From the NCBI GenBank assembly GCA_038123715.1, contig JAYPAN010000003.1, positions 54,813 through 118,812 of the forward strand: a stretch of 64,000 bases of DNA, written 5' to 3'. The position numbers and the translations under genes are program-made. The notes under the pieces were generated by a model. The model was not told where the DNA came from. It did not search any database and was given only the letters and a program-made list of their open reading frames with translations. The DNA is from JAYPAN01 sp038123715 (lineage in GTDB: Bacteria > Pseudomonadota > Alphaproteobacteria > RS24). Below are positions 1 through 8,672 of this stretch, piece after piece (within the stretch, counting starts at the first letter, position 1; every line of letters starts with the position of its first letter).

Positions 1-2953
1 TAAGCGCTGCGCCTTCCGAGCCAAGAGTGCCGCGCGTGTCATACAGGCGTTGCGCCGCCAACAGGCTGTGGGTTTCCGCCCCGTCATGATTGGCCAATGG
101 ATAGGGCGCCAGCGACACAATGGGGGCCATACGCACATTGGGGTGATTATCTTCGGCACAGGAGCCGGAATTGCCAGTGCAGGTTTGGCGAATAGCGGCC
201 AGCGCCGTGTCCTGGCTGTCGAAATGGCACATCGCTCCACCCATCGCACTGCCGGGCGACAAACAACCCGTGTCAAAGCCAAGGCCATTCATTTGCGTGC
301 GCCATGAACCACTGGCTTGCGTGCCGTCAGCGGCAGAAAAATCGGCAAACACGCCACTGGCAATGATATCGGCCTGCCGGTCGGCGTAATTTATTGACAC
401 AGTCAGATTGGCGCGCGCTGTGCCGGTCTCGCCCTCTATGTTTTGACCGCCTGAAAAATTGCCCTGACCGGTGGTGAACCGGTCATAAAATGCGGTGAAA
501 TCGGGCTGATAACCGGCCAGCGAATAATGCCGCCCCTCGGTCAATGGGCTTTGCGTGTCCAGCGAGGCCAGAAAAGCCCTGCAATTATCGCTGGCGCAAT
601 CCGAGGCCACGGCCAGCCGGACATAGCGGTCATAAGCCGTGTCGCCTTCGCCAATCGAATAATGCAGGGTGATATCGCCGGGCAGGCCAGGCGTGCCGGT
701 GCCGACCACATTGCCGTCCTCATTATTGGTAATCGTAATCCAGTCGGGCAAATCCTGCTGGTTGACCAGCGTGCCGTTTTCAACAAGATTGACCGCCGCA
801 CCGGCCTGCACCTCCACCCGGCGGCTGATAATTTTGCTTTCGGCCGAACCGGCAGTGCCGGAAATGGTGAAATTCTGGGTGATGCGCTTTTCGACACCAT
901 CGGCGCCGGTCACACCAATACGCAATTCATAAGCCTCCGCCTCAGGCGTCTGGCCGCCGACCATTAAAAGTCGATCGCCATCAATGCGGAACAGGCCGTC
1001 ACCGCCCGATATCAGCCGATAAGTTGGCTGGCTGCCATCGTCCTCGCGCAGGCTTATTTTGGCAATTTCAACATCGCGCAGGCTGTCGTCGGGAGCCAAT
1101 GAGGCCACAAGATTGGCGCAAAACTGCCCCATATCATGACCCAGCGCTTCAATGCCGAAACTGCCAGAGCCGTCCGAGGCGCAGCCATAGCGGGCAATAT
1201 ACAAAACACCGGAATCAAAGCCATAACCCGCCACATGCGGATTGGCGTCGCTGGTCTGCAACAGCGCTTCGGCATTGCTCAGATCGGAGAAGCTGAATAA
1301 GGGAAATCCGTCAGCATGGGCGTGGGCGATGTTTTGCACGCCCGCCGTTAAGGCATTATCCGCCGTCGCGGGAGCCAGGCTCAGCGTTTGCGCCGTTTGA
1401 CCATTGGCTGAATAGGACGCGCCATTTTGAAAAATATCCAGATGCGCGGAGACCGACGCCGCCTGTGCCGTGCCGGGTTGACCCAGCGCCAAGACCCGCC
1501 CGCCATTGCTGGTGAAATTCGCCAAGACCGTTTGTTCATCGGCGGACAGCGTGCCATTGAGGAAATAGGCGCTGCCGGATAAATTGGCTATCGCCAAAAT
1601 CCCGTCATAATCGTCCAGACTGACCGCGCCATGCACCAAATCGCCATTGCTGTCGGCGACATTGCCGCTTAACCGATAAACAAAGGGCAGATTGTCAAAT
1701 TGCGGCAGAGAGCTGCCTTCGGCGGCGATGCTGTTGGGGAATTTTTCACGCAACAATTTCCGCAAGACGGAAAAATAGGCAGGGCTGGCGACCATATTGT
1801 TCCACTGGCTGCCATAGCGAACAAGGATTTTGCTGTCGGAGACGAAAAACGGATTGGCCGGAATCACCCCATTGGAAAAGGAAACCAATTCGCTTTCGAC
1901 AATGGCACCGGCCTGCTCGGTCTGATTGTTCTCGTTCAAATCCAAGGTCAACTGTGCCAAATCCAGCTGTGGCTGATTGTTCGGATTGCGGCTCGGCGCG
2001 GTCACGATGATATTAACAATCTGGTTGAGACTACCGCTTGCATCCGGCGTTTCGCCAATGCCGGTCAGGGCTTCGTCAAATTGTGAGACATTATCCGATG
2101 CGCTGCTGCCGCCATCTTCTGCGCTGCTGCCATCTTCTGTGCTGCCGCCAGTGCCATCATCATTGCCGCTGCTGGCGGTCTGTTCGGATTCACTTTCGTC
2201 GGATGAACTGGCATCAGTTGAATTGGCATCATCTGTGTCGTCCTGCCCGCCGCTATCGGCTGAAGCCGCATTATCCTGAGATGGGGCCATCATCATGTTA
2301 ATGTCTTGCGGCGGCACAAATCGCGGCACACCGAGCGTGCCTTCAACACCAATTTCAATGCCCCAGCCGGGTCGGGCAATGGTGACAGTGCCGGCAGGCG
2401 AGGAAATTTCCATTTCACCCGACAGCAAAACCAGACGACTGCCCGCCGCGCTGTGACGCGCAAGAATTTCCGTGCCGCGAATCCCGATAGACGCTTTGCC
2501 CACTTTCAGCGACACTTTATCGCCGGCCTTTTTGGCAATGTTACCCGACACAAAGCGCATGCTGCCGCCGACCAGACGGGCGGTCAATGAGCCGTCACCG
2601 GCGCCGGGGTCATAGACAAATTCGTCAAACACAACCGAACTGCCCGGCCCCATTGAAAACACGCTTTCATCTTGCAACAAAACTTGCGCCTTTGTGCGCG
2701 TGCCGGTTCTGACCTCATCATTCAAAAACACATCGTCACCGGCGGCCAAGTCACGCGCCCTCGGACGGTCATCGTGTAGATAGCTGGCCGACATCGGGCC
2801 GGTTGAGACCGCCACAATGCCCGAAAGCGGGCGCGCCTCGGTTTTGTTTATCGCCGCAGCTGTGACAAGCAAGGCAGAGCCGGCCATAATGGCAATGGCC
2901 GCCATACGAACTATGCGGCGGGGCTTGGCGGATATGGCAGGCAAATTAAACAA
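1..2953 (-). CDS. FecR-domain large secreted protein, C-terminus off the window edge
   Basis: An open frame without a stop runs from a TTG start to the left edge, giving 984 visible residues. AGGAG lies 7 nt before the TTG, and the gene begins 10 bp after the upstream stop, so the two are probably co-transcribed. Residues 17-33 form a signal-like hydrophobic segment without a lipobox. Residues about 75-185 read as a FecR domain, with VGKASIGIRGTEIL near 151-164. Residues 228-290 are a Ser/Asp/Gly-rich linker. Residues about 390-620 look like a Rossmann/amidotransferase-like module (DDYDGILAIA, GGRVLALGQ). Residues about 627-700 resemble a cadherin-like repeat. Classic FecR is a short sigma-factor regulator, but here the domain sits in a big exported protein, so a surface role is more likely. 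The FecR call is fairly firm; the later domains are inferred by eye. Confidence 0.75.
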   Translation of the reverse strand, partial: MFNLPAISAKPRRIVRMAAIAIMAGSALLVTAAAINKTEARPLSGIVAVSTGPMSASYLHDDRPRARDLAAGDDVFLNDEVRTGTRTKAQVLLQDESVFSMGPGSSVVFDEFVYDPGAGDGSLTARLVGGSMRFVSGNIAKKAGDKVSLKVGKASIGIRGTEILARHSAAGSRLVLLSGEMEISSPAGTVTIARPGWGIEIGVEGTLGVPRFVPPQDINMMMAPSQDNAASADSGGQDDTDDANSTDASSSDESESEQTASSGNDDGTGGSTEDGSSAEDGGSSASDNVSQFDEALTGIGETPDASGSLNQIVNIIVTAPSRNPNNQPQLDLAQLTLDLNENNQTEQAGAIVESELVSFSNGVIPANPFFVSDSKILVRYGSQWNNMVASPAYFSVLRKLLREKFPNSIAAEGSSLPQFDNLPFVYRLSGNVADSNGDLVHGAVSLDDYDGILAIANLSGSAYFLNGTLSADEQTVLANFTSNGGRVLALGQPGTAQAASVSAHLDIFQNGASYSANGQTAQTLSLAPATADNALTAGVQNIAHAHADGFPLFSFSDLSNAEALLQTSDANPHVAGYGFDSGVLYIARYGCASDGSGSFGIEALGHDMGQFCANLVASLAPDDSLRDVEIAKISLREDDGSQPTYRLISGGDGLFRIDGDRLLMVGGQTPEAEAYELRIGVTGADGVEKRITQNFTISGTAGSAESKIISRRVEVQAGAAVNLVENGTLVNQQDLPDWITITNNEDGNVVGTGTPGLPGDITLHYSIGEGDTAYDRYVRLAVASDCASDNCRAFLASLDTQSPLTEGRHYSLAGYQPDFTAFYDRFTTGQGNFSGGQNIEGETGTARANLTVSINYADRQADIIASGVFADFSAADGTQASGSWRTQMNGLGFDTGCLSPGSAMGGAMCHFDSQDTALAAIRQTCTGNSGSCAEDNHPNVRMAPIVSLAPYPLANHDGAETHSLLAAQRLYDTRGTLGSEGAAL

Positions 2954-2963
2954 GGCGGCGCTC

Positions 2964-4307
2964 CTAAAATGCTTTCCGGAAGCCCAGCTTGGCTTCGCTG
3001 ACCGTGCGGGTGAAATTGGGCAAATTGGATGTGCTGTCGGTCGATATGGCTGACAGGAAAATCGTGACCGGGCCGACAAATCTTGGCCTTATGGTGCGCC
3101 CGAAATAGGCACTTATGCGCTCAAGCTCATCTTCACGCACCAGCGTGCTGACCAGCGGGTCGGCCGCATCATAATCAACGGCAAATTGATCAGCGGATAT
3201 CTGGATTTGACCATTATCCGACAGGAAAGAGAGCGACAGGCCAGTATTGGTTGTGGCGGTAGAGAAATAATCAGCCTTGGCGGCAACCGTCTCATGGCCG
3301 CCATGCAGACCGAGTGTGGCTGCCATGCCAAACAGGCGGAGTTTGTAACCAGCGCCGAAAGCCAAGCGTGCGCTGGTGCTGTCGCGCTGGCTGGCAATGG
3401 CCAGACCGGAACCGGCCTGATAGCGCAAAAGGCCAGCCGTGAAATTGCCATTAACCTCCACACGGCTGCCAATTGCGCGGCTGGCACCGAAAACCAGCCT
3501 TGCCCCGCCGCTATAGTCTGCATCATTGACTTGTGTGCTATAGCCGGTCAGCCCGACCGACAGGGCGGTGCGCCCGGCGCGCATATAGCTGAGTGTGCCG
3601 AATGTGCTGTGTGAGTTCAGCGCCTCAAGCGAGGCAAATTGCCGACCAGCAATGCCGACATTGACCATAAAACTCTGGCTGACATAGCTTTGCGGCGCAT
3701 AGGTGAAACCGACGAGCAAATCATAATCGGTAAAGGCCTCCGAGACTTCAAGCGTTGTATTGTCAAATGACCGGTCGAGATAGAGGATTTGGCTGGCCGA
3801 AGGCGCGCCCAAAGCATTGTCGCTGCTGCCACCGGCTATCGCAATACTGGTCTGAAAACCCAATCTTTTCTCGCTTTGGTCGAGCTGGCGCAAAATGCTG
3901 CGCGCGCGGGCGCGCATATCTGCAGGTGTCGTCGGGTCGGCAATCAGCTCATCCAAGGCCAGCCGAGCATCGCTTTTATTGCCCAGCCGCAATTGAACCT
4001 CAGCATATAAAACTCGCGCCAGCTTGCTTTCCGGGTCAACCATGAGAACGCGCTGCAATGTCGCTGCCGCGCCAGTATAATTGCCTTCGGCAAGTTGGCT
4101 TTGCAAATAAGCGAGATTGGTTTGGATATTGGCGGGATTGCGAAACAATTCGGCGCGCAAGGCATCAATATCTTGCTGCGCCAATGACGGGGTAGCCAAC
4201 AGGCTCAATGCGAAAGTCAACGCGCCAGTCAGCTTTCCGGCGGTGGTCTTGTTAGCCAAGGACACCCGCGCCTGCCCCGCCGCTATCCATTTACGCCAAA
4301 ACCTCAT
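2964..4307 (-). CDS. TPR plus outer-membrane beta-barrel protein (Slam-like architecture)
   Basis: A 447-residue protein. The start at 4307 is chosen because it places a signal peptide at about 27-43 (ALTFALSLLATPSLA before QQ); a longer frame upstream only adds Arg/Pro-rich sequence. Residues about 46-145 are helical, tetratricopeptide-like repeats (NLAYLQSQLAEGNYTGAAAT). From about 150 onward there are alternating amphipathic strands, ending in a terminal Phe as expected of a BAM-inserted barrel. Periplasmic TPRs fused to a barrel are the layout of surface lipoprotein assembly modulators (Slam, type XI secretion), but family membership is not proven here. It lies directly upstream of the FecR-domain gene, which could be its client. 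Confidence 0.7.
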   Translation of the reverse strand: MRFWRKWIAAGQARVSLANKTTAGKLTGALTFALSLLATPSLAQQDIDALRAELFRNPANIQTNLAYLQSQLAEGNYTGAAATLQRVLMVDPESKLARVLYAEVQLRLGNKSDARLALDELIADPTTPADMRARARSILRQLDQSEKRLGFQTSIAIAGGSSDNALGAPSASQILYLDRSFDNTTLEVSEAFTDYDLLVGFTYAPQSYVSQSFMVNVGIAGRQFASLEALNSHSTFGTLSYMRAGRTALSVGLTGYSTQVNDADYSGGARLVFGASRAIGSRVEVNGNFTAGLLRYQAGSGLAIASQRDSTSARLAFGAGYKLRLFGMAATLGLHGGHETVAAKADYFSTATTNTGLSLSFLSDNGQIQISADQFAVDYDAADPLVSTLVREDELERISAYFGRTIRPRFVGPVTIFLSAISTDSTSNLPNFTRTVSEAKLGFRKAF

Positions 4308-4326
4308 ATGCCGCCCACCAAACCGG

Positions 4327-4542
4327 CTAACCAGCCCGGTCGGTTTTGACGATAATCGGCGCAAGGCTGCTGACTTTATTGGTCGTGCCGGTTTGGTCAT
4401 CAACATTTTCCGTGGTCGCCGCTTCCAGCCAAAACATGATAAGCAAGGCCGAGCCGGAAAACGACAAAAACCAGAATACCCGTTCACCCCAGATGCGGCG
4501 CCGGTTGGGCTTTCTTCTGAACATATATTTATCCCGCCTCAT
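4327..4542 (-). CDS. Small single-pass membrane protein, unknown function
   Basis: A 71-residue protein. AGGAG lies 8 nt upstream of the ATG. A very basic N-terminus (MRRDKYMFRRKPNRRR) precedes one membrane segment at about 21-40 (RVFWFLSFSGSALLIMFW), then a polar tail; the positive-inside rule puts the N-terminus in the cytoplasm. It ends 19 bp before the TPR-barrel gene on the same strand, so it is probably part of the same transcript. I do not recognise a family. Confidence 0.6.
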   Translation of the reverse strand: MRRDKYMFRRKPNRRRIWGERVFWFLSFSGSALLIMFWLEAATTENVDDQTGTTNKVSSLAPIIVKTDRAG

Positions 4543-4612
4543 GACACTGGCTCCTGCCGGTTGCGACGCGCATGGTGACAGTGCAAAACAGCAAAATTAA
4601 CGGGCAAACGGT

Positions 4613-5329
4613 TCATGGACATACGCTTCCCTCATCTTGCGGGCGTGGGCAGACCCATTCGGGCAAATGCTGCCCAATCAGGATCTTGCCATTATCGTCC
4701 CAGCGCAAACCATCTTCCACTTCGGAGACATATTTGGTCGTTTCGGCTGACCCGTCGCCATCTTCAAATGTATGCAAACCGCACCCGTCCGGATTAATGC
4801 AAGTGCAGCGATGGACATAAAACTCCGTTGACCTGACAGGGCTGCACGCATTGGCGCATTGCAAACCCAATTGCCCGCCTTTGAGCGCGGCCTCATTCAA
4901 TGGCGACTGGCGCGTATCGGCAATACCGGTTTTGAACAAAACCGTTCCAGTGGCCGAAGAGGCACTCGCCCATTCCGCCTCCTTATGCAAGCTCACCGCA
5001 TAAGGGATTGTTTCGTCAAACGCATTGGTGTGCGTCTCATTCAGTGTGGTTACGGCGGCTGCTATATATTCAATGCAATCGCTTTCGGCCTCAATGATTT
5101 GGTCACGGTCGGTCGCCAGCGCGGTGCGCCCGTCTCCCATCATTTCCTCTGAAATGACCACCACATCATGCTGAAAAGCGCGGTCAACCCGATTGGCATT
5201 GGTCAGGGCAACTTCTTTTTTGGTCTCGTCAATATAGGCCTGATAGCCGATTACCCCAACAGCCGCCAAAATGCCGATAATGGCGATTGTCACCAATAAT
5301 TCGACAAGGGAGAAACCAAACGCAGACAT
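4613..5329 (-). CDS. Type IV pilin-like / pseudopilin protein
   Basis: A 238-residue protein starting at MSAFG. It has a very short leader and a class III prepilin signal, G|FSLVELLVTIAIIGILAA, with Glu at mature position 5, so prepilin peptidase cleavage and N-methylation are expected. The hydrophobic helix is followed by a Cys-rich globular part; the last third holds several Cys (CANACSPV, HRCTCINPDGCG), which suggests disulphides. No secretion ATPase, platform protein or prepilin peptidase is encoded nearby, so it is an orphan here. It heads the minus-strand run toward the TPR-barrel and FecR genes. An in-frame upstream extension to 5404 has no pilin-like content and was not used. Confidence 0.75.
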   Translation of the reverse strand: MSAFGFSLVELLVTIAIIGILAAVGVIGYQAYIDETKKEVALTNANRVDRAFQHDVVVISEEMMGDGRTALATDRDQIIEAESDCIEYIAAAVTTLNETHTNAFDETIPYAVSLHKEAEWASASSATGTVLFKTGIADTRQSPLNEAALKGGQLGLQCANACSPVRSTEFYVHRCTCINPDGCGLHTFEDGDGSAETTKYVSEVEDGLRWDDNGKILIGQHLPEWVCPRPQDEGSVCP

Positions 5330-5550
5330 TGTTACGAACTCAATTCGGGATAGCCGATAAAAACCAAAATCATTAAAAAGTGAAGCCTTTTCAATGTCAA
5401 ACATAAAAGTGAAAGCCCGTCATTTATGACGACGCCCGCGCGAAAAAAACGATATGAGTGGCAATAGAGTCGGCACTCGGACAATCACTTGGACAATCAC
5501 TCGAACAGTGGCTTTTGCGGCAGGGTGAATATGCTATAAATGAGCGCGGC

Positions 5551-5627
5551 GGTCCCGTAGCTCAGTCGGATAGAGCACCGGATTCCTAATCCGGGGGTCG
5601 CAGGTTCGAATCCTGCCGGGATCACCA
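5551..5627 (+). tRNA. tRNA-Arg (anticodon CCT)
   Basis: A 77-nt cloverleaf with encoded CCA. The acceptor stem is GGTCCCG/CGGGATC, the D-arm contains AGCTCAGTCGGATAGAGC, the anticodon stem CCGGA/TCCGG encloses loop TTCCTAA, and the T-loop is GGTTCGAATCC. TATAAA-like sequence about 12 nt upstream may be its -10 box. It reads AGG codons. Confidence 0.95.
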
Positions 5628-5646
5628 AATCGCTGAAAACGGCCGG

Positions 5647-6165
5647 TCAAAAGCGGTAAATCGTGCCAAGGCTGAAGCGGCTGGTATCTGTGCCGTCCAT
5701 CTTGCCTTCCACATATTCCACCCGAAAAGCTGAATTATAGCTCATGTCGAAATCGGCACCGATGCCGATCAATAAACCCTCACTCTTTTTCTTATAGGGC
5801 GATACATCATCAGCGATGCGCCCGCTGACCCGACCAATACCTACCCGCGCAAATGGCACAAAAACTTCGCCTGGCGAGCGAAAAAGAGCAGACAGGCCAA
5901 TCACTTCCGCCCGCGTTGTCTGGCTGTTGACTTTCACATCGGCAATTGAGGTATATGTGAACTCAATGCCGATACGCGGGTCATATTGCCCCGCCGCAAT
6001 CAGGGTAAAGCCCTGACTGTCAATGTCATTGGGTGAATCTTTCATATCCATCAGACCGCCACTCAGCCCAACATAGTTTTGCGCCTGCGCCGCGCCAAGT
6101 GTCACGACCGCCAAAACCAGACATACCAAAACCGGAGTGATGAATTTCAATCCTGACCTGTTCAT
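5647..6165 (-). CDS. Small outer-membrane beta-barrel protein
   Basis: A 172-residue protein. The start at 6165 is preferred because AGGGGA sits about 7 nt upstream; an ATG two codons earlier is too close to it. The signal peptide (LVCLVLAVVTLGAAQAQ) is followed by alternating strands (NYVGLSGGLM, RIGIEFTYTSIADV, FVPFARVGIGRVSG) and a C-terminal strand ending RFSLGTIYRF, typical of OmpA/OmpW-like eight-stranded barrels. It stands alone beside tRNA-Arg. Its specific role is unknown. Confidence 0.8.
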   Translation of the reverse strand: MNRSGLKFITPVLVCLVLAVVTLGAAQAQNYVGLSGGLMDMKDSPNDIDSQGFTLIAAGQYDPRIGIEFTYTSIADVKVNSQTTRAEVIGLSALFRSPGEVFVPFARVGIGRVSGRIADDVSPYKKKSEGLLIGIGADFDMSYNSAFRVEYVEGKMDGTDTSRFSLGTIYRF

Positions 6166-6290
6166 TGCCATTCCCCTAAAAGCGTAGCATTTCCATATAG
6201 TGAGGTGATTTGTCGCTATTCCAAACCCTAAAATAGGCTTTTGGCGGTAAAATTTGCGTAAAGCCGCCAGCGCCCTATATATGGCTGACC

Positions 6291-6908
6291 ATGACAAAGA
6301 CAGCAAACAATTCAGAAAATCGCGGGCATTTACTCGCCTGCTATGATGATTTGCAGGGCAGTTGCGATTATGGCTGGGCGATGCTGGAACGCGGCGCGGC
6401 CGACCGGCGCAGCGCCTTTCACACGCCGACAGTGGCAACAATCGGGCTGGATGGCCGCCCGCGCTTGCGCACAATTGTCTTGCGCGCCTGCGACAAGGCC
6501 AATCGCAGCCTGCGCTTTCATACGGATGCGCGCTCCGACAAAATCAACGAATTACGAGCCAATCCGCGCGCCGCCATGCATTTTTACGATGCCGGTGCCA
6601 AAATCCAATTGCGCCTTGATGTGCGCCTCGACATGCTGACCGGCGCGGCGCGCGACGATGCTTGGGCCAAAACCCGCCCGATGAGCCGCGAATGTTATCA
6701 AGTCACGACAGCACCGGGCAGCACGATAGACAGGCCGGAACAAGTGGTGTTTGACGCGGCGGCAACCGATGATGGCGCGGTTCATTTTGTGCCGGTCGCT
6801 GCCCATGTGGAAGCAATGGAATGGCTGTATCTGGCGGCGCGCGGCCACCGGCGGGCGCGGTTTGACTTTACCGCCAATCCGCCCGCCGCAAGCTGGCTGG
6901 TGCCTTGA
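6291..6908 (+). CDS. Pyridoxamine 5'-phosphate oxidase-like FMN-binding protein
   Basis: A 205-residue protein resembling the Alr4036/Pyridox_oxase_2 group. Typical features are PTVATIGLDGRPRLRTIVLR (substrate/FMN side), FHTDARSDKINELRANPRAAMHFYD (FMN phosphate-binding region) and a late MEWLYLAARGHRRARF segment equivalent to the C-terminal PNPOx region. Members bind flavin, but the true substrate is often unknown, so a PdxH role is not claimed. The next gene starts 95 bp later on the same strand. Confidence 0.8.
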   Translation: MTKTANNSENRGHLLACYDDLQGSCDYGWAMLERGAADRRSAFHTPTVATIGLDGRPRLRTIVLRACDKANRSLRFHTDARSDKINELRANPRAAMHFYDAGAKIQLRLDVRLDMLTGAARDDAWAKTRPMSRECYQVTTAPGSTIDRPEQVVFDAAATDDGAVHFVPVAAHVEAMEWLYLAARGHRRARFDFTANPPAASWLVP

Positions 6909-7003
6909 AACAGCGCTCCAAGCCAAAATATCAATCCATGCGACTTCTTGGCACTTGGCAGGCGGCAGGCGCGTGCCTATTTTGCAAAAAAACGGAGAGA
7001 GCC

Positions 7004-7426
7004 ATGCGCGCAATATCACTTAAATCTGCCACCCGAACAACCCTGCTGGTCATTGCCTTTCTGGCAATTTTGGTTGCCACACAGGCCAGTGCAGAACCCT
7101 ATCCGCAGGGCGACCCGGAAAAAGGCGCCAAAGTGTATAAAAAATGCGTTGCCTGCCATATGGTCGGCGAAGGCGCGAAAAACCGCGTCGGCCCGCACTT
7201 AAACGGCATGTTCGCGCGCGGCATTGGCGCGTTGGAGGGTTATAGATATTCCAAGGGCATGATGGCCTATGCCGCCGAAGCAAAAGACTGGACGGAAGAA
7301 AATCTTGACGCCTATCTCGAAAGCCCGCGCAAGCTGGTCAAGGGCGGGCGCATGTCATTTGCCGGTCTCCGCAAGGCCAAAGACCGACACAATGTCATTG
7401 CCTATCTGAAACAGGCAACCCAATAG
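7004..7426 (+). CDS. Class I cytochrome c (periplasmic, c2-like)
   Basis: A 140-residue protein. GGAGAG lies just upstream of the chosen ATG. A signal peptide (LLVIAFLAILVATQASA) precedes QGDPEKGAKVYKKCVACH, which carries the haem-binding CXXCH. Later Met residues (GRMSFAGL) supply the likely sixth ligand, and NVIAYLKQ is the usual C-terminal helix. It is expected to be a soluble periplasmic electron carrier. A longer in-frame upstream start exists but lacks signal-peptide character. It is convergent with the thiolase gene, with one base between the stops. Confidence 0.9.
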   Translation: MRAISLKSATRTTLLVIAFLAILVATQASAEPYPQGDPEKGAKVYKKCVACHMVGEGAKNRVGPHLNGMFARGIGALEGYRYSKGMMAYAAEAKDWTEENLDAYLESPRKLVKGGRMSFAGLRKAKDRHNVIAYLKQATQ

Positions 7427-7427
7427 G

Positions 7428-8606
7428 CTATTTCACGCGCTCCAAAATGGTCAAATAATTAGCCACCGCCGCGCCGCCCATATTGAAAATACCGGCCAGC
7501 TTGGCGTCTTTCACCTGCATGTCAGCGGCATCATTCATCAGCTGACGCGCCGCCATCACATGCATGGACACGCCGGTCGCGCCGACCGGATGGCCTTTGG
7601 CTTTCAGCCCGCCCGACGGATTGACCGGCAAGGCGCCGTCTTTATAAACCGTGCCATCAGCCAGCGCATCGGCGCCGCGACCGGCTTCAGCCAGCCCCAT
7701 TGCCTCATATTGAATCAGCTCGGCAATGGTGAAACAGTCATGCGTCTCAACCAGGCTCAAATCGGTCAGCTCGACACCGGCCATATCCAGACCATCGCGC
7801 CAGGCGCGCGCCGGCCCCTCAAAAGCGGTGACATCGCGTCGGCTCATCGGCAGGAAATCATTGGCCTGGGCGCGGGCGCGCAGGGCAATCGCCTTGTCAT
7901 GGCTTTGCGCCGTCTCGGCATCGCACAGCACAATCGCCGCCGCCCCGTCTGAAATCATCGAACAATCCGTGCGCTTGAGTGGCCCGGCAACAAGCGGGTT
8001 TTTCTCTGACTCGGCACGGCAAAACGCATAGCCGAAATCCTTTTGCATATGCGCCAGCGGATTGACCGCGCCGTTTTTATGATTTTTGGCCGCAATTTGC
8101 GCCAAAGCATCGCTCTGGTCGCCATATTTCTGAAAATATTTATTGGCGACAACGCCGAAAATACCGGGGAAAGTCAGCCCCTCATCGCCTTCTTCCGGCA
8201 TATAGCTGGCGCGCGACAGACAACGCCCGACATCAGCGCTCGACAAATGGGTCATTTTTTCAACGCCAATCGCCAATACACGCCGCGCGCGACCTGCCTC
8301 AATCAGATTGGCCGCCTGAAACACCGCCGCCGAGCCGGAGCCGCAGGCATTTTCCACCCGTGTGGACGGGGTAAAGCGAAACGCCTCATTGACCTGCAAG
8401 GCCAGCGAGGAAATAAAATCCTGCTCCGACATGCCGGCATTGAAAGTGGCGACATAAATCGCGTCAATCTCATGGGCTTCAACGCCGGCATCGGCCAACG
8501 CCTCATTGGCTGCCGCGACCAGCAAATCCTCAAGCCCCTGCTCTTCGAGTTTTCCAAATTTGGTGTGACCCCAGCCGACAATGGCGACCGATTCAGCTTT
8601 CGACAT
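7428..8606 (-). CDS. Thiolase-family acetyl-CoA acetyltransferase (SCP-x-like)
   Basis: A 392-residue thiolase-fold protein. The nucleophile Cys is in ENACGSGSAA (about residue 88). The second half carries ETHDCFT and NPSGGLKAKGHPVGATG, whose His activates the CoA substrate. The N-terminal VAIVGWGHTKFGK and wider pattern resemble the SCP-x/lipid-transfer thiolases rather than classical PhaA/AtoB. Likely reactions are acyl-CoA cleavage or condensation in fatty-acid or side-chain degradation. A fatty acyl-CoA ligase gene lies 3 kb away. The precise substrate is undetermined. Confidence 0.85.
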   Translation of the reverse strand: MSKAESVAIVGWGHTKFGKLEEQGLEDLLVAAANEALADAGVEAHEIDAIYVATFNAGMSEQDFISSLALQVNEAFRFTPSTRVENACGSGSAAVFQAANLIEAGRARRVLAIGVEKMTHLSSADVGRCLSRASYMPEEGDEGLTFPGIFGVVANKYFQKYGDQSDALAQIAAKNHKNGAVNPLAHMQKDFGYAFCRAESEKNPLVAGPLKRTDCSMISDGAAAIVLCDAETAQSHDKAIALRARAQANDFLPMSRRDVTAFEGPARAWRDGLDMAGVELTDLSLVETHDCFTIAELIQYEAMGLAEAGRGADALADGTVYKDGALPVNPSGGLKAKGHPVGATGVSMHVMAARQLMNDAADMQVKDAKLAGIFNMGGAAVANYLTILERVK

Positions 8607-8672
8607 GGTTTTCTCCGCTTAAACTGTGCTGTCTTTTATCAACCATTGGCGCGGCATCCTGTCAAGCATGTG

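Noticed and set aside
2065..2310. Low-complexity CTGCTGCCGCCATCTTC tract as a CRISPR or VNTR
   Set aside because: It is the coding sequence of the Ser/Asp/Gly-rich linker of the FecR-domain protein; unit length is irregular and there are no spacers.
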